The position numbers were made by a program, and so were the translations under genes. A stretch of DNA of 64,000 nucleotides from Haliovirga abyssi (lineage in GTDB: Bacteria > Fusobacteriota > Fusobacteriia > Fusobacteriales > Haliovirgaceae), in NCBI RefSeq assembly GCF_030295325.1, contig NZ_AP027059.1, positions 186,001 to 250,000 on the forward strand. The letters are read 5' to 3'. A model generated the notes under the pieces. The model worked only from the letters and a program-made list of their open reading frames with translations, made no database searches and was not told the DNA's origin. Positions 16,733-25,423 of this stretch are shown one piece after another. The number at the start of each line of letters is the position of its first letter. Within the stretch, counting starts at the first letter, position 1.

Positions 16733-18745
16733 GTGAAAGATATATCTGAAAAAATATTAAGCGAGATAAAGGAATTAAGAGAATTAATAGATAAGTATAA
16801 TTATTTTTATTATGCAAAAGATGAGTCTATAATATCAGATTATGAATATGATATGTTGACAAAAAAATTAGAAAAATATGAAAAAGAATATCCAGAATTA
16901 ATAAATGAATTTTCTCCAACTCAATTAGTGGGAAAATTGGATAAAAATAGTAAATTTAAAAAGGTAGAGCATAAAGTTCCAATGTTAAGTTTAGCTAATA
17001 CATATGGAATAAATGATATAAAAAATTTTAATGATAGAGTATTAAAAATAATAGAACGAGATAACATAGAATATGTTTTGGAACTGAAATTAGATGGCTT
17101 ATCAATTAGTTTGAATTATGAAAATGGAAAGCTTAAAAGGGGTGTAACTCGTGGAGATGGGAAAATAGGCGAGGATGTTACAGAAAATATATTACAAATA
17201 AATTCGATACCAAAATATTTAAAAGAAAATATAAATATAGAAGTAAGAGGAGAAGTAATATTACCTTTGGATAAATTTAAAAAAATAAATAAAGAAAGAA
17301 TTGAAAAAGGACAAGAAGTTTTTGCAAATCCAAGAAATGCAGCAGCAGGTACATTAAGACAATTAGATAGTAAAATTGTAAAAGAGAGAGAATTAGATTG
17401 TTATGTATATTATTTAGTGAATTCTGAAAATTATAATTTGGAAAAACATTCACAAAGTTTGGAATATATGAAAAAGTTAGGATTTAAAGTTAATGATAAT
17501 TATAAAATAGTAAATAATATATTTGAAATAACAGATTTTATAAAAGAATGGGAAGAAAAAAGAAAAGAATTGAATTATGAAACAGATGGCTTAGTTATAA
17601 AAGTTAATGAATATATGTTCTATGAGGAATTAGGATATACAACTAAAAGTCCTAGATGGGCAATAGCTTATAAATTTCCAACAACACAAGTTACTACGAA
17701 ATTAATAAGCATTACGTATCAAATAGGAAGAACAGGAGTAATAACACCAGTTGCTAATTTAGAACCTGTAAGAATATCAGGGTCAATGGTTAGGCGGGCA
17801 ACGTTGCATAATTTTGAAGAGATAGCGAGAAAAGATATAAGAATAGGTGATATAGTTTTTGTAGAAAAAGCAGCTGAAATAATACCACAAGTAGTAAAAC
17901 CAGTAATAGAACTTCGTACAGGAGAAGAAAAAGAAGTAGAGATGCCAACTATATGTCCTTCTTGTAGAGAAAAATTATATAAAGATGAAAATGAAGTTGC
18001 CCTAAAATGTGTGAATAATAGCTGTCCTGAAAAATTAAAAAGAAAAATAGAATATTTTGTATCAAGAGATGCTATGAATATAGAGGGGTTAGGGCCTAAA
18101 TTAATAGAAAGATTTATAAATGAAGGGTATATAAAAAATATTTGTGATATATATAAATTAGAAGATAAATTTAACGAAATTTCTGAAATGGAAAATTTTG
18201 GAATAAAAAGTATAGAGAATTTGTTAGAAAGTATAAACAAAAGTAAAACTAGAGAGTACAATAAAGTTTTATATAGTTTAGGAATTCCTTATGTTGGTAA
18301 ATTTTTAGCAGATACTTTGTCAAATTATAGTAAAAATATAGTTTTTTTAATGCAGATGAGCAAAGAAGAGCTTTTGGAAATTGATGGTGTTGGAGAAAAG
18401 GTAGCTTCATCAGTTATTAAATTTTTTCAAGATGAAAACAACAGAGAAATAATAGAAAAATTAAAACAGATTGGACTTAATTTTGAATTTTTAGAAAAAG
18501 ATAATCAAGATGAAGATTTAAAAAAATTAATTGGGAAAACATTTTTAGTTACAGGAACTTTAAAAAATTATAAGAGAAGTGAATTAAAAGATATAATAGA
18601 AAAAAATGGTGGAAAAAATGTTTCGAGTGTAAGTAAAAAATTAAATTATTTAATTGTAGGAGAAAATCCAGGAAGTAAATTTAAAAAAGCAGAGGTATTA
18701 GGTATTCCAATTATTAATGAAGATGAATTTTTTAAAATGATATAA
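16733..18745 (+). CDS. ligA: NAD+-dependent DNA ligase
   Basis: LigA seals nicks in replication and repair using NAD+. The 670-residue protein has the Ia domain with YxxDxxI-like YYAKDESIISDYEYD, and the adenylation lysine K119 in LELKLDG. The OB fold is followed by a zinc finger (CPSC...CVNNSCP), helix-hairpin-helix repeats and a C-terminal BRCT domain beginning LIGKTFLVTGTL. The start is GTG at 16733 with a GGAGG site. AAAAGAT-type short direct repeats lie just upstream (16664-16695). Confidence 0.97.
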   Translation: MKDISEKILSEIKELRELIDKYNYFYYAKDESIISDYEYDMLTKKLEKYEKEYPELINEFSPTQLVGKLDKNSKFKKVEHKVPMLSLANTYGINDIKNFNDRVLKIIERDNIEYVLELKLDGLSISLNYENGKLKRGVTRGDGKIGEDVTENILQINSIPKYLKENINIEVRGEVILPLDKFKKINKERIEKGQEVFANPRNAAAGTLRQLDSKIVKERELDCYVYYLVNSENYNLEKHSQSLEYMKKLGFKVNDNYKIVNNIFEITDFIKEWEEKRKELNYETDGLVIKVNEYMFYEELGYTTKSPRWAIAYKFPTTQVTTKLISITYQIGRTGVITPVANLEPVRISGSMVRRATLHNFEEIARKDIRIGDIVFVEKAAEIIPQVVKPVIELRTGEEKEVEMPTICPSCREKLYKDENEVALKCVNNSCPEKLKRKIEYFVSRDAMNIEGLGPKLIERFINEGYIKNICDIYKLEDKFNEISEMENFGIKSIENLLESINKSKTREYNKVLYSLGIPYVGKFLADTLSNYSKNIVFLMQMSKEELLEIDGVGEKVASSVIKFFQDENNREIIEKLKQIGLNFEFLEKDNQDEDLKKLIGKTFLVTGTLKNYKRSELKDIIEKNGGKNVSSVSKKLNYLIVGENPGSKFKKAEVLGIPIINEDEFFKMI

Positions 18746-18833
18746 ATATGAATGATAACATCTGTAGGGACTAACCTATGTGTTGCCCAAATTTTAAAAT
18801 AATTAAATTAAATTATAATTTTTGGAGGATAAA

Positions 18834-19649
18834 ATGATTACAGTTAATGATATTTTGTCAAAAAAGGGAAAAGAAAAAATAACTATGATAACAGCATATG
18901 ACTACCAAACTTCAAAATTGGCAGATGAAGCTGAAATAGATATGATATTAGTAGGAGATTCATTAGGAATGGTAGTTCTGGGATATGAATCTACTCTTCC
19001 TGTAACTATGGATGAAATGATACATCATGCAAAAGCTGTTAATAGAGGTAGGAAAAACAGTTTTTTAGTTGTGGATATGCCATATTTATCGTATAATGTA
19101 GATATGAAAGATTCATTATATAATGCAGGTAGAATAATAAAAGAGACTGGAGCAAATGCAGTAAAATTAGAAGGTGGAAAAAGAACAATTGAAACAATAA
19201 AAAGGATAATTGATTTAGAAATTCCTGTAGTTGGACATTTAGGATTAACTCCTCAATCTGTAAATAAAATGGGCGGATATAAAATACAAGGAAAAGAAAA
19301 AACAGCTGCAGAAGAGATGATAGAAGATGCAAAAGAATTAGAAAAAGCAGGAGTATTAGCAATAGTTTTAGAAGGAGTTCCTGAAAATTTAGCTAAATTA
19401 ATAACAAAAGAAGTAAATATACCGACAATAGGTATTGGCGCTGGAATATACACAGATGGACAAGTACTTGTAATTTATGATATGTTAGGATATAATGAAT
19501 TAGTGCCTAAATTTGTGAAAAAATATGCCACTCTAAAAGAAAATTCAATAGCTGCAATAAAAAAATATATAGAAGATGTTAAAAATGGGGATTTTCCATC
19601 AAAAGAGTATATTTATAAAGCACAATCTAAAATAGAAAAAATATATTAA
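18834..19649 (+). CDS. panB: 3-methyl-2-oxobutanoate hydroxymethyltransferase
   Basis: PanB makes ketopantoate, the first committed step to pantothenate and CoA. Signatures are MITAYDYQTSKLADEAEID, VGDSLGMVVLGYESTLPVTMDEM, GHLGLTPQSVNKMGGYKIQG and GIGAGIYTDGQVLVIYDMLG. I start at the ATG at 18834, seven bases after GGAGG (18824-18828); the earlier in-frame TTG lies inside that site. The protein is 271 residues. panC and panD are not nearby, so it stands alone here. Confidence 0.96.
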   Translation: MITVNDILSKKGKEKITMITAYDYQTSKLADEAEIDMILVGDSLGMVVLGYESTLPVTMDEMIHHAKAVNRGRKNSFLVVDMPYLSYNVDMKDSLYNAGRIIKETGANAVKLEGGKRTIETIKRIIDLEIPVVGHLGLTPQSVNKMGGYKIQGKEKTAAEEMIEDAKELEKAGVLAIVLEGVPENLAKLITKEVNIPTIGIGAGIYTDGQVLVIYDMLGYNELVPKFVKKYATLKENSIAAIKKYIEDVKNGDFPSKEYIYKAQSKIEKIY

Positions 19650-19745
19650 TATGATTACAAAAAGTTTTTAGGAAACTAGTTTTTTGTGTGCAACTTATTA
19701 ATAAAATTATTTGTTATTTTAAAATAAGCTTAAGGGGGAGAATAG

Positions 19746-20042
19746 ATGTATAAAGAGATGTTTCATACAGAAGATTTAGAAAATGTAATTGAAGAATTGG
19801 TTTTTAAAGAGTTACATAAGATTATTTCAGAAAAGTCTGTTGAATTTTGTACTTGTAAAATATGTTTACAGGACATAGCAGCAATTGTTCTAAATAGAAT
19901 ACCTCCAAGATATAAAAATAGTATTATAGATAAAATGTATCCTAATAAAAGAGAAGAGGAAAAATTAGAAAAATTGGAAAATTTAATAGATGAGCAGTTA
20001 TTAGTGGCAATAGAAAAAATAAAAGAAAATCCACATCATTAA
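19746..20042 (+). CDS. ComFB-family protein
   Basis: This 98-residue protein matches the late-competence ComFB family (Pfam ComFB). CTCKICLQDIAAIVLNRIPPRY, with C35, C37 and C40, is the family core, preceded by an ENVIEELVF helix. Members are small, probably metal-binding, and some have been linked to nucleotide second messengers; no role can be fixed from this sequence. An AAGGGGG site precedes the ATG. It lies upstream of an XRE-cupin regulator with a 39-base gap, so an operon is possible. Confidence 0.85.
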   Translation: MYKEMFHTEDLENVIEELVFKELHKIISEKSVEFCTCKICLQDIAAIVLNRIPPRYKNSIIDKMYPNKREEEKLEKLENLIDEQLLVAIEKIKENPHH

Positions 20043-20081
20043 AGAATAAAAATTATAAAGGTAAAAAAGGGAGAAATCATT

Positions 20082-20630
20082 ATGACATTGGGTGATAGAA
20101 TAAAAAAAATAAGGAATGAAAAAGGATATTCTTTAAGAGAATTAGCAGAAAAAGTAGAAGTTTCGGCAAGTTTTTTATCCCAAATAGAACAAGGAAAAGC
20201 ATCTCCTTCAATAGAAAATTTAAAAAAAATAGCAAACGAATTAGAAGTAAGAGTGAGTTATTTAATAGAGGATGAAGATGTTAAAAAAGATGCTGTTTTT
20301 ACAAAAAAAGAAGATAGATATATAGTGGAAAGTTTGAATTCGAAAACAACAATATCTCTTCTTACAACTCCAGATATAGATAAAAATATGGAGCCTATAT
20401 TTTATGAGATAGAACCTGGTGGAGAAAGTGGGAAAGGATATTATTATCATCCAGGAGAAGAGTTTGTATTTGTGATAGCAGGAGAATTAGATGTTTATAT
20501 AAATGAAAAAAAATATATTTTAAAAAAAGGCGATAGTTTGTATTTTAAATCTACTCAAAAACATAAATTTAAAAATAGTTCAAAATTAAAAGCAAAAGTT
20601 TTATGGGTTGTAACTCCGCCAACATTTTAA
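20082..20630 (+). CDS. XRE-family transcriptional regulator with C-terminal cupin domain
   Basis: Residues 5-60 form a Cro/CI-type helix-turn-helix (RIKKIRNEKGYSLRELAEK, then SASFLSQIEQGKASPS). Residues about 105-180 form a cupin barrel with the GYYYHPGEEFVFVIAGELDV and KKGDSLYFKSTQKHKF motifs. This is the PuuR/SutR-like architecture, in which the cupin senses a small ligand. The ligand cannot be told from sequence. It is 182 residues long, starts with ATG at 20082, and is followed by kdsC after 20 bases. Confidence 0.92.
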   Translation: MTLGDRIKKIRNEKGYSLRELAEKVEVSASFLSQIEQGKASPSIENLKKIANELEVRVSYLIEDEDVKKDAVFTKKEDRYIVESLNSKTTISLLTTPDIDKNMEPIFYEIEPGGESGKGYYYHPGEEFVFVIAGELDVYINEKKYILKKGDSLYFKSTQKHKFKNSSKLKAKVLWVVTPPTF

Positions 20631-20650
20631 AAAATTAGGAGAGTATAAAG

Positions 20651-21154
20651 ATGACAGAAAATATAAAATTAATAGTTTTAGATGTAGATGGGACATTAAC
20701 AAACGGCACCATATATATTGGAAATTCAGGAGAAGAATTAAAAGGATTTAATGTGAAAGATGGATTTGCAATAGTAAAAGCACAAAAAGTAGGATATAAG
20801 TTTGCTATAATTACAGGGAGAAAATCTGTTATTGTAGAGAAAAGGGCAAAAGAATTGAGTATTAATGAAATTCATCAAGGAATAGAGAATAAAAGAGATA
20901 AGCTAAAAGAAGTACTAGATAAATACAATATGAATATGAAAAATGTAGCATATATAGGAGATGATATAAACGATTTACCTGCAATGAAAGATGTAGGATT
21001 AGTAGGAGTTCCATATGATGGGGCACAGGAAGTAAAAAAAATATCAGATTTTATTAGTAGCAAAAAAGGCGGGCAAGGAGCTGTTCGAGAATTTATAGAG
21101 TATATTTTAAGGAATAATGGAGATTGGGAAAAAATTTTAAGAGATTATAAATGA
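20651..21154 (+). CDS. kdsC: Kdo-8-phosphate phosphatase-type HAD hydrolase
   Basis: The 167-residue HAD protein fits KdsC, which makes free Kdo for LPS inner core. The nucleophile motif DVDGTLTNG has D11 and D13. FNVKDGFAIVKAQK and the GDDINDLPAMKDVGLVGVP acidic loop are typical of the C0-type (cap-less, tetrameric) KdsC/YrbI group. kdsA, kdsB and kdsD are not adjacent, and related N-acylneuraminate-9-phosphatases look similar, so the substrate is inferred. If correct it implies an outer membrane. Confidence 0.85.
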   Translation: MTENIKLIVLDVDGTLTNGTIYIGNSGEELKGFNVKDGFAIVKAQKVGYKFAIITGRKSVIVEKRAKELSINEIHQGIENKRDKLKEVLDKYNMNMKNVAYIGDDINDLPAMKDVGLVGVPYDGAQEVKKISDFISSKKGGQGAVREFIEYILRNNGDWEKILRDYK

Positions 21155-21259
21155 AAAATTATTTTGTAATATTTAAAAAACAAATTTTTTATGTTTTGTC
21201 ATAAAAACAATTAAAATATTACATATGTTGTGTTAGATTATTTTTATTAGGAGGAAATT

Positions 21260-23746
21260 TTGGGAATTAAATATATAAATGCAATAAGATTAAAAAAAAT
21301 GTTAATAGCTGGAAGTAGATGGTTGGTAAAGCATCAAGATATATTAAACGAATTAAACATTTATCCAGTTCCAGATGGAGATACTGGTACAAATATGTCT
21401 ATGACAGTAAAATCAATAGAAGAAGAATTAAATAAATTTAATGAAAAACAAGATATGGATTCATTAATAAATGTAGTATCAGAAACAGTTTTATTAGGGG
21501 CAAGAGGAAATTCAGGAACAATATTATCTCAAATAATACATGGATTTTTAAAACCATTAGAAGGAAAAGAGAAAATTTATGCAAAAGATATAGCTGTATC
21601 TTTGGATTCTGCACAAAAGACAGCATATGAAGCTGTACAAGAGCCAGTAGAGGGAACAATTTTAACAGTAGTGAGAATAGTTTCTGAAAAAGCTAATGAA
21701 TTTGTAAAAACGAACAATGATTTAATAGAATTGTTGGAATATATAAAAAGAATAGCTGAAAAAGAGGTAGAAAATACAAAAAATTTATTGCCTAAATTAA
21801 AAGAAGCAGATGTAGTTGATGCAGGAGCAAAAGGATTTTTCTATATTTTAGAAGGATTTGAAAAATTAATAAAAGATGGAATTATAATTGAGGAAATAGA
21901 AGAAAATATAACTACAAAAGAGTTATCTGGAATTTTTAATTTGTCTAATAGTGAAGAGGAGTTAAAATATAAATATTGTACTGAGTTTATAATTAATGGT
22001 TCAGATTTTGATTTTGAGGAGTTTAAAGATAAGTTATCAGAATTAGGGGACTCAATGGTAGCGGTGCAAGTTGCAAATAAAACTAAAGCACACATACATA
22101 CAAATAATCCAGGACTTGCAATAGAATTTGCGTTAAAGCATGGCGAATTAATTATGATAAAGATAGATAATATGGGAGTACAGCATAAAAGTGTAGTAAT
22201 AAAAGATAAAGTTGAAAAAATAATGATTAATAAAATTCAAAATAAAGAAGATGGATATATCGCTGTTGCAGATACTATTGAAATAGCAAATTTGTTTTTA
22301 AAATTAGGGGCTAATGCAGTAATTGTAGGAGGACAATCAAATAATCCAAGTGTAGCAGATATTTCAGAAGCAATATCTAAAATAGATGCTAAAAGAATTG
22401 TGTTACTTCCAAATAATAAAAATATAATATCTACAGCTAATTTAGCAAGTCAAAGAGCAGGTAAAAATAGTTTAGTAATGGACACTAAAAGTATTGTAGA
22501 GGGCTATTTTATATTAAGAAATAAAATTGAAAATATAGAAGATTTATTAAATGCGTTAAAAAGAAATTATTCAATAGAAGTGACTCAAGCTGTAAAAGAT
22601 ACAAAAATTAATGATTTAGCAATAAAAAAAGGAGATTATATAGCGCTAGTTAATAATAAAATAGAAATAGCAGAGAAAAAGCTTGAAGATATTATAGAAA
22701 AAATATCTGAGAAATATATTGATAATAAAACTATTCAGGTTTCTATTTTTAAAGGGGAAAACGTAACCCAAAAAAGCGAAACAAAAATAAAAGATAAATT
22801 TAAAAATATAAAAACAGAATGTTTTACAGGAAATCAAAAAAATTATTTTTATTATATGTATATAGAAAATAGAGATGAAGAATTACCAGAAATAGCAATA
22901 GTTACAGATTCCACATCGGATTTGGAACAAGAGATGATTAATGGATTGCCTGTTTATATTGTGCCTTTAAAAGTTAATTTAGATGGAGAATATAAAAAAG
23001 AAAAAGAGGAGATTACTAAAGGACAATTTTGGAAAAGTTTGTTAGAGATGGATGGATTACCCAAAACATCACAACCTTCTCCAGCAGAATTTAAAAATTT
23101 ATATAAAAAATTATTAGAAAAAGGATATAAAAAAATAATTTCTATACATATATCTGGGAAATTAAGTGGAACTCATCAAGCAGCGAGAGTGGCTAGAAAT
23201 ATGATTGGAAAAAATGAAAATGATATAAAAATAATTGATAGTAAAACAGTTATGAGTAGTCTTGGACATTTAGTAATTGAGGCAGGGAAAAAAGCAGTAG
23301 AAAAAGAAAATTTTGAACAAATTATAGAGTGGGTAGAAAAAACAAAAGATAAAGGTTTACTTATAGGCTCAGTATCTAGCTTAAAATATTTAGAAAAAGG
23401 CGGAAGAATAGGAAAAGCGGCTTCTTTAATTGGCGGGATATTAAAAATGCATCCAATTGTAAAAATAGAAGATGGAGAAGTTTATAGTGCTAAAAAAGTA
23501 ATAGGAGATTTAGGAGTATATAATTATTTTGAGAAAATTTTAAAAGAGGAGATGAAAAAAGGTCCAATTATAGTGTATAATTTATGGGGAGGAACAGCAA
23601 CAGAATTAGCAAATGCTAAAAAATTATTTAAATTAGAAGAAAAATATGATAAGATAACTGTAAGAGGAGTAGTTGAGACTGGCTCTGTGGTAGGAAGTCA
23701 TGTGGGACCAATTTATGGATTGGTAATTTATCCAAAGTTAAATTAA
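21260..23746 (+). CDS. Fused fatty-acid kinase: DAK2 (FakA-type) and DegV (FakB-type) domains
   Basis: Residues 1-200 are a DhaL/DAK2 ATP-binding domain: NIYPVPDGDTGTNMSMT carries D39 and D41, and GARGNSGTILSQI follows. The middle, to about residue 540, matches the FakA/YloV body. From about residue 544 a complete DegV domain begins (EIAIVTDSTSDLEQ), with TSQPSPAEF, ISGKLSGTHQAAR and KGGRIGKAASLIGG as lipid-binding motifs. In the Staphylococcus system FakA phosphorylates fatty acids held by separate FakB proteins. Here both are one 828-residue chain. The start is TTG at 21260, five bases after AGGAGG; no ATG lies closer. Its stop touches a dispersed repeat. Confidence 0.88.
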   Translation: MGIKYINAIRLKKMLIAGSRWLVKHQDILNELNIYPVPDGDTGTNMSMTVKSIEEELNKFNEKQDMDSLINVVSETVLLGARGNSGTILSQIIHGFLKPLEGKEKIYAKDIAVSLDSAQKTAYEAVQEPVEGTILTVVRIVSEKANEFVKTNNDLIELLEYIKRIAEKEVENTKNLLPKLKEADVVDAGAKGFFYILEGFEKLIKDGIIIEEIEENITTKELSGIFNLSNSEEELKYKYCTEFIINGSDFDFEEFKDKLSELGDSMVAVQVANKTKAHIHTNNPGLAIEFALKHGELIMIKIDNMGVQHKSVVIKDKVEKIMINKIQNKEDGYIAVADTIEIANLFLKLGANAVIVGGQSNNPSVADISEAISKIDAKRIVLLPNNKNIISTANLASQRAGKNSLVMDTKSIVEGYFILRNKIENIEDLLNALKRNYSIEVTQAVKDTKINDLAIKKGDYIALVNNKIEIAEKKLEDIIEKISEKYIDNKTIQVSIFKGENVTQKSETKIKDKFKNIKTECFTGNQKNYFYYMYIENRDEELPEIAIVTDSTSDLEQEMINGLPVYIVPLKVNLDGEYKKEKEEITKGQFWKSLLEMDGLPKTSQPSPAEFKNLYKKLLEKGYKKIISIHISGKLSGTHQAARVARNMIGKNENDIKIIDSKTVMSSLGHLVIEAGKKAVEKENFEQIIEWVEKTKDKGLLIGSVSSLKYLEKGGRIGKAASLIGGILKMHPIVKIEDGEVYSAKKVIGDLGVYNYFEKILKEEMKKGPIIVYNLWGGTATELANAKKLFKLEEKYDKITVRGVVETGSVVGSHVGPIYGLVIYPKLN

Positions 23747-23791
23747 TGGCTTAAAAATAGATATGATAATATTATTTTTTAAGCGTTCCTA
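23745..23791 (+). repeat. Short copy of the inverted-end element at a stop codon (copy B)
   Basis: AATGGCTTAAAAATA begins inside the stop codon of the DAK2-DegV gene, and TATTTTTTAAGCGTTCCTA ends at 23791. The ends match the 14250 element, but the roughly 100-bp centre is missing, leaving a 47-bp hairpin. It lies just before the AAGGAGG of the next gene. Confidence 0.7.
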
Positions 23792-23801
23792 AGGAGGAAT
23801 A

Positions 23802-24122
23802 ATGAAAATAAAATTGATATTATTAATAATGACTATAGCAATAATAACTGGGTGTTCTGCTGATGTAACAGTAAATACTCTTGATGCAAGAGGAGGTATT
23901 GTTTCAAGTGCATTAGTAAATATTTATGATAAAAAAAATAATTTAATTGCATCCAATGGAAGTGGCCCAGATGGAGTTTTAAAAGTTAATTTAGATTATA
24001 ATGAGTATATAATTAAAGTTACAAGAGATGGATATAATTCAGCTCAAGGAAATGTGCAGGTTAATTTAATAGGAGCGTTAAGTGGGATTTCACTTGACAT
24101 CCCATTAGTTAGAGCAAAATAA
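23802..24122 (+). CDS. Small lipoprotein with a carboxypeptidase-regulatory-like (beta-sandwich) domain
   Basis: The 106-residue product has a signal peptide ending in the lipobox IITGC with C18 as the acylated residue. The remainder, VTVNTLDARGGIVSSALVNIYDKKNNLI followed by GPDGVLKVNLDYNEYIIKVTRDGYNS, matches CarboxypepD_reg-like or PEGA-like surface domains. It is probably anchored to the cell envelope. Function is unknown. It has an AAGGAGG site and its own terminator 9 bases after the stop. Confidence 0.8.
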   Translation: MKIKLILLIMTIAIITGCSADVTVNTLDARGGIVSSALVNIYDKKNNLIASNGSGPDGVLKVNLDYNEYIIKVTRDGYNSAQGNVQVNLIGALSGISLDIPLVRAK

Positions 24123-24130
24123 AAATATAA

Positions 24131-24159
24131 AAAGTGCCTATTTTTAAAGGCACTTTTTT
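24131..24159 (+). terminator. Rho-independent terminator after the 23802 lipoprotein
   Basis: AAAGTGCCT (24131-24139) pairs with AGGCACTTT (24148-24156), and a T run continues to 24159. Confidence 0.9.
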
Positions 24160-24193
24160 GTTTACTAATAAAATATAAATTTATTCAGAAAAG

Positions 24194-24296
24194 AAGCTAC
24201 GCTATTTTTTTGAAATATGCGATTTTTCAAAGCGAAATTTTTCAGAAGCCAAAAATTTAGAAAAACATTTATACTTTATGGGATGAAGCGTAGCTT
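24194..24296. repeat. Palindromic repeat element, copy 2
   Basis: Ends are AAGCTACGCT (24194-24203) and AGCGTAGCTT (24287-24296). The interior closely follows copy 1 at 184-290, including the GAAATATGCGATTTTTCAAAGC core. It occupies the 373-base gap 24123-24495 together with a terminator (24131-24159) and a promoter (24369-24397); I see nothing else in that gap. Confidence 0.8.
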
Positions 24297-24368
24297 ATTT
24301 TTTGTTTAATTATTAATCTAAAATTTTTCTTAATCATAAGTAATTAAGAAAATGGTTAAATTTTACTC

Positions 24369-24397
24369 TTGAAAATTAAATTTTTGAGGAGTATAAT
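24369..24397 (+). promoter_or_regulatory. Consensus sigma70 promoter for the EIIA-CBS/transporter operon
   Basis: TTGAAA (24369-24374) and TATAAT (24392-24397) have a 17-base spacer. The leader would be about 92 bases to the ATG at 24496. Confidence 0.8.
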
Positions 24398-24495
24398 AAA
24401 ATTAAAAGAGACAATAAATGATTATGTCACATAAAATTAAATACTTTTTTGTGCCTAATCAATCAATTGTCTTTAAACTTTGGGAGGGTGAAAAT

Positions 24496-25413
24496 ATGAG
24501 ACTGTCAAGTTTTTTAGATTCTGAATTAATATTTGTGAATCTAAATGAAAAAGGGAAAGATCAAATAATAGAAACTATGGTGGAAAAAGCTGCATTAGTT
24601 GATGAGAAGTTAAAAAAGAGAAAAAGAGAAATTGAAGATGCAGTATTAAAAAGAGAACATGAAATATCAACTGCTATGGGAAATCATATAGCAATACCTC
24701 ATGCTAGAATTGAAGGTTATGATGACGTAATGGTGATAGTTGGGATTTTAAGTAATGATCTGGAATGTGAAACAGCAATTCATACGAAAGATAGCATTAA
24801 AATGATATTTATGATTATTGCAGGACAAACTAAAAATAAACTTGTCTTACAATTAATGAAAGGGATAATGAAGCTTTCAACAAAACAAGATGTATTAAAA
24901 AAAATAAGTAATTTAAAAGATGCAGAAAAGATAATATCAATTATAAAAGATGAAGAGATTGAAGTAAGTGAAAGAATAACAGCAGAGGATGTAATGAGCA
25001 CAGATGTAGAACCTGCAAAATTAACAGATACTTTGGAAGAAATTGCTAAAAGATTTGTGGTAGAAGAGCTAAGAGGAGTACCTGTTACAGATAATAAAGG
25101 AAAATTTATAGGAGAAATAACACAAAGAGAATTAATACAATATGGAATGCCTAAATATACATCTTTAATGGGAGATTTAGGGTTTATGACAGTTGGAGAA
25201 CCATTTGAAGAATATTTTAAAAATGAAAAAAAAGTTACAGTAAAAGAGTTATATAGAAAAAATCCAATAACTGTAGATAAAAAAGCATCAATTATGGAAG
25301 TTAGTTTTTTAATGGTTACAAAAGGAAATACCAGAATTTATGTGGTGGAAAATGGGAAATATTATGGAATGATATTAAGATCAGATATTATAAAGAAAAT
25401 TTTACATGTATAG
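24496..25413 (+). CDS. PTS EIIA (fructose/nitrogen type) fused to a CBS-domain pair
   Basis: Residues 1-150 form an EIIA-2 domain (LSSFLDSELIFVNLNEKGKDQIIETM) with the phospho-acceptor histidine H69 in IPHARI. Residues about 160-305 form two CBS motifs (ITAEDVMSTDVEPAK and ELYRKNPITVDKKASIMEVS), which normally bind adenosyl nucleotides. No PTS permease is nearby. The next gene, 11 bases downstream, is an ion transporter, so the protein probably controls that transporter. I start at ATG 24496 with GGGAGGGTG just upstream; an in-frame ATG at 24418 lacks a ribosome site. Confidence 0.87.
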   Translation: MRLSSFLDSELIFVNLNEKGKDQIIETMVEKAALVDEKLKKRKREIEDAVLKREHEISTAMGNHIAIPHARIEGYDDVMVIVGILSNDLECETAIHTKDSIKMIFMIIAGQTKNKLVLQLMKGIMKLSTKQDVLKKISNLKDAEKIISIIKDEEIEVSERITAEDVMSTDVEPAKLTDTLEEIAKRFVVEELRGVPVTDNKGKFIGEITQRELIQYGMPKYTSLMGDLGFMTVGEPFEEYFKNEKKVTVKELYRKNPITVDKKASIMEVSFLMVTKGNTRIYVVENGKYYGMILRSDIIKKILHV

Positions 25414-25423
25414 GAGGAATTAG

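Noticed and set aside
21155-21259. AT-rich gap before the DAK2-DegV gene with GTAATATTT/AAATATTAC pairing, considered as a repeat copy or terminator
   Set aside because: Pairing is short and interrupted, and the resemblance to the 14250 element is too weak to claim.
24418-24495. Upstream ATG extending the EIIA-CBS protein by 26 residues
   Set aside because: No ribosome site; the ATG at 24496 has GGGAGGGTG at proper spacing and begins at the domain boundary.
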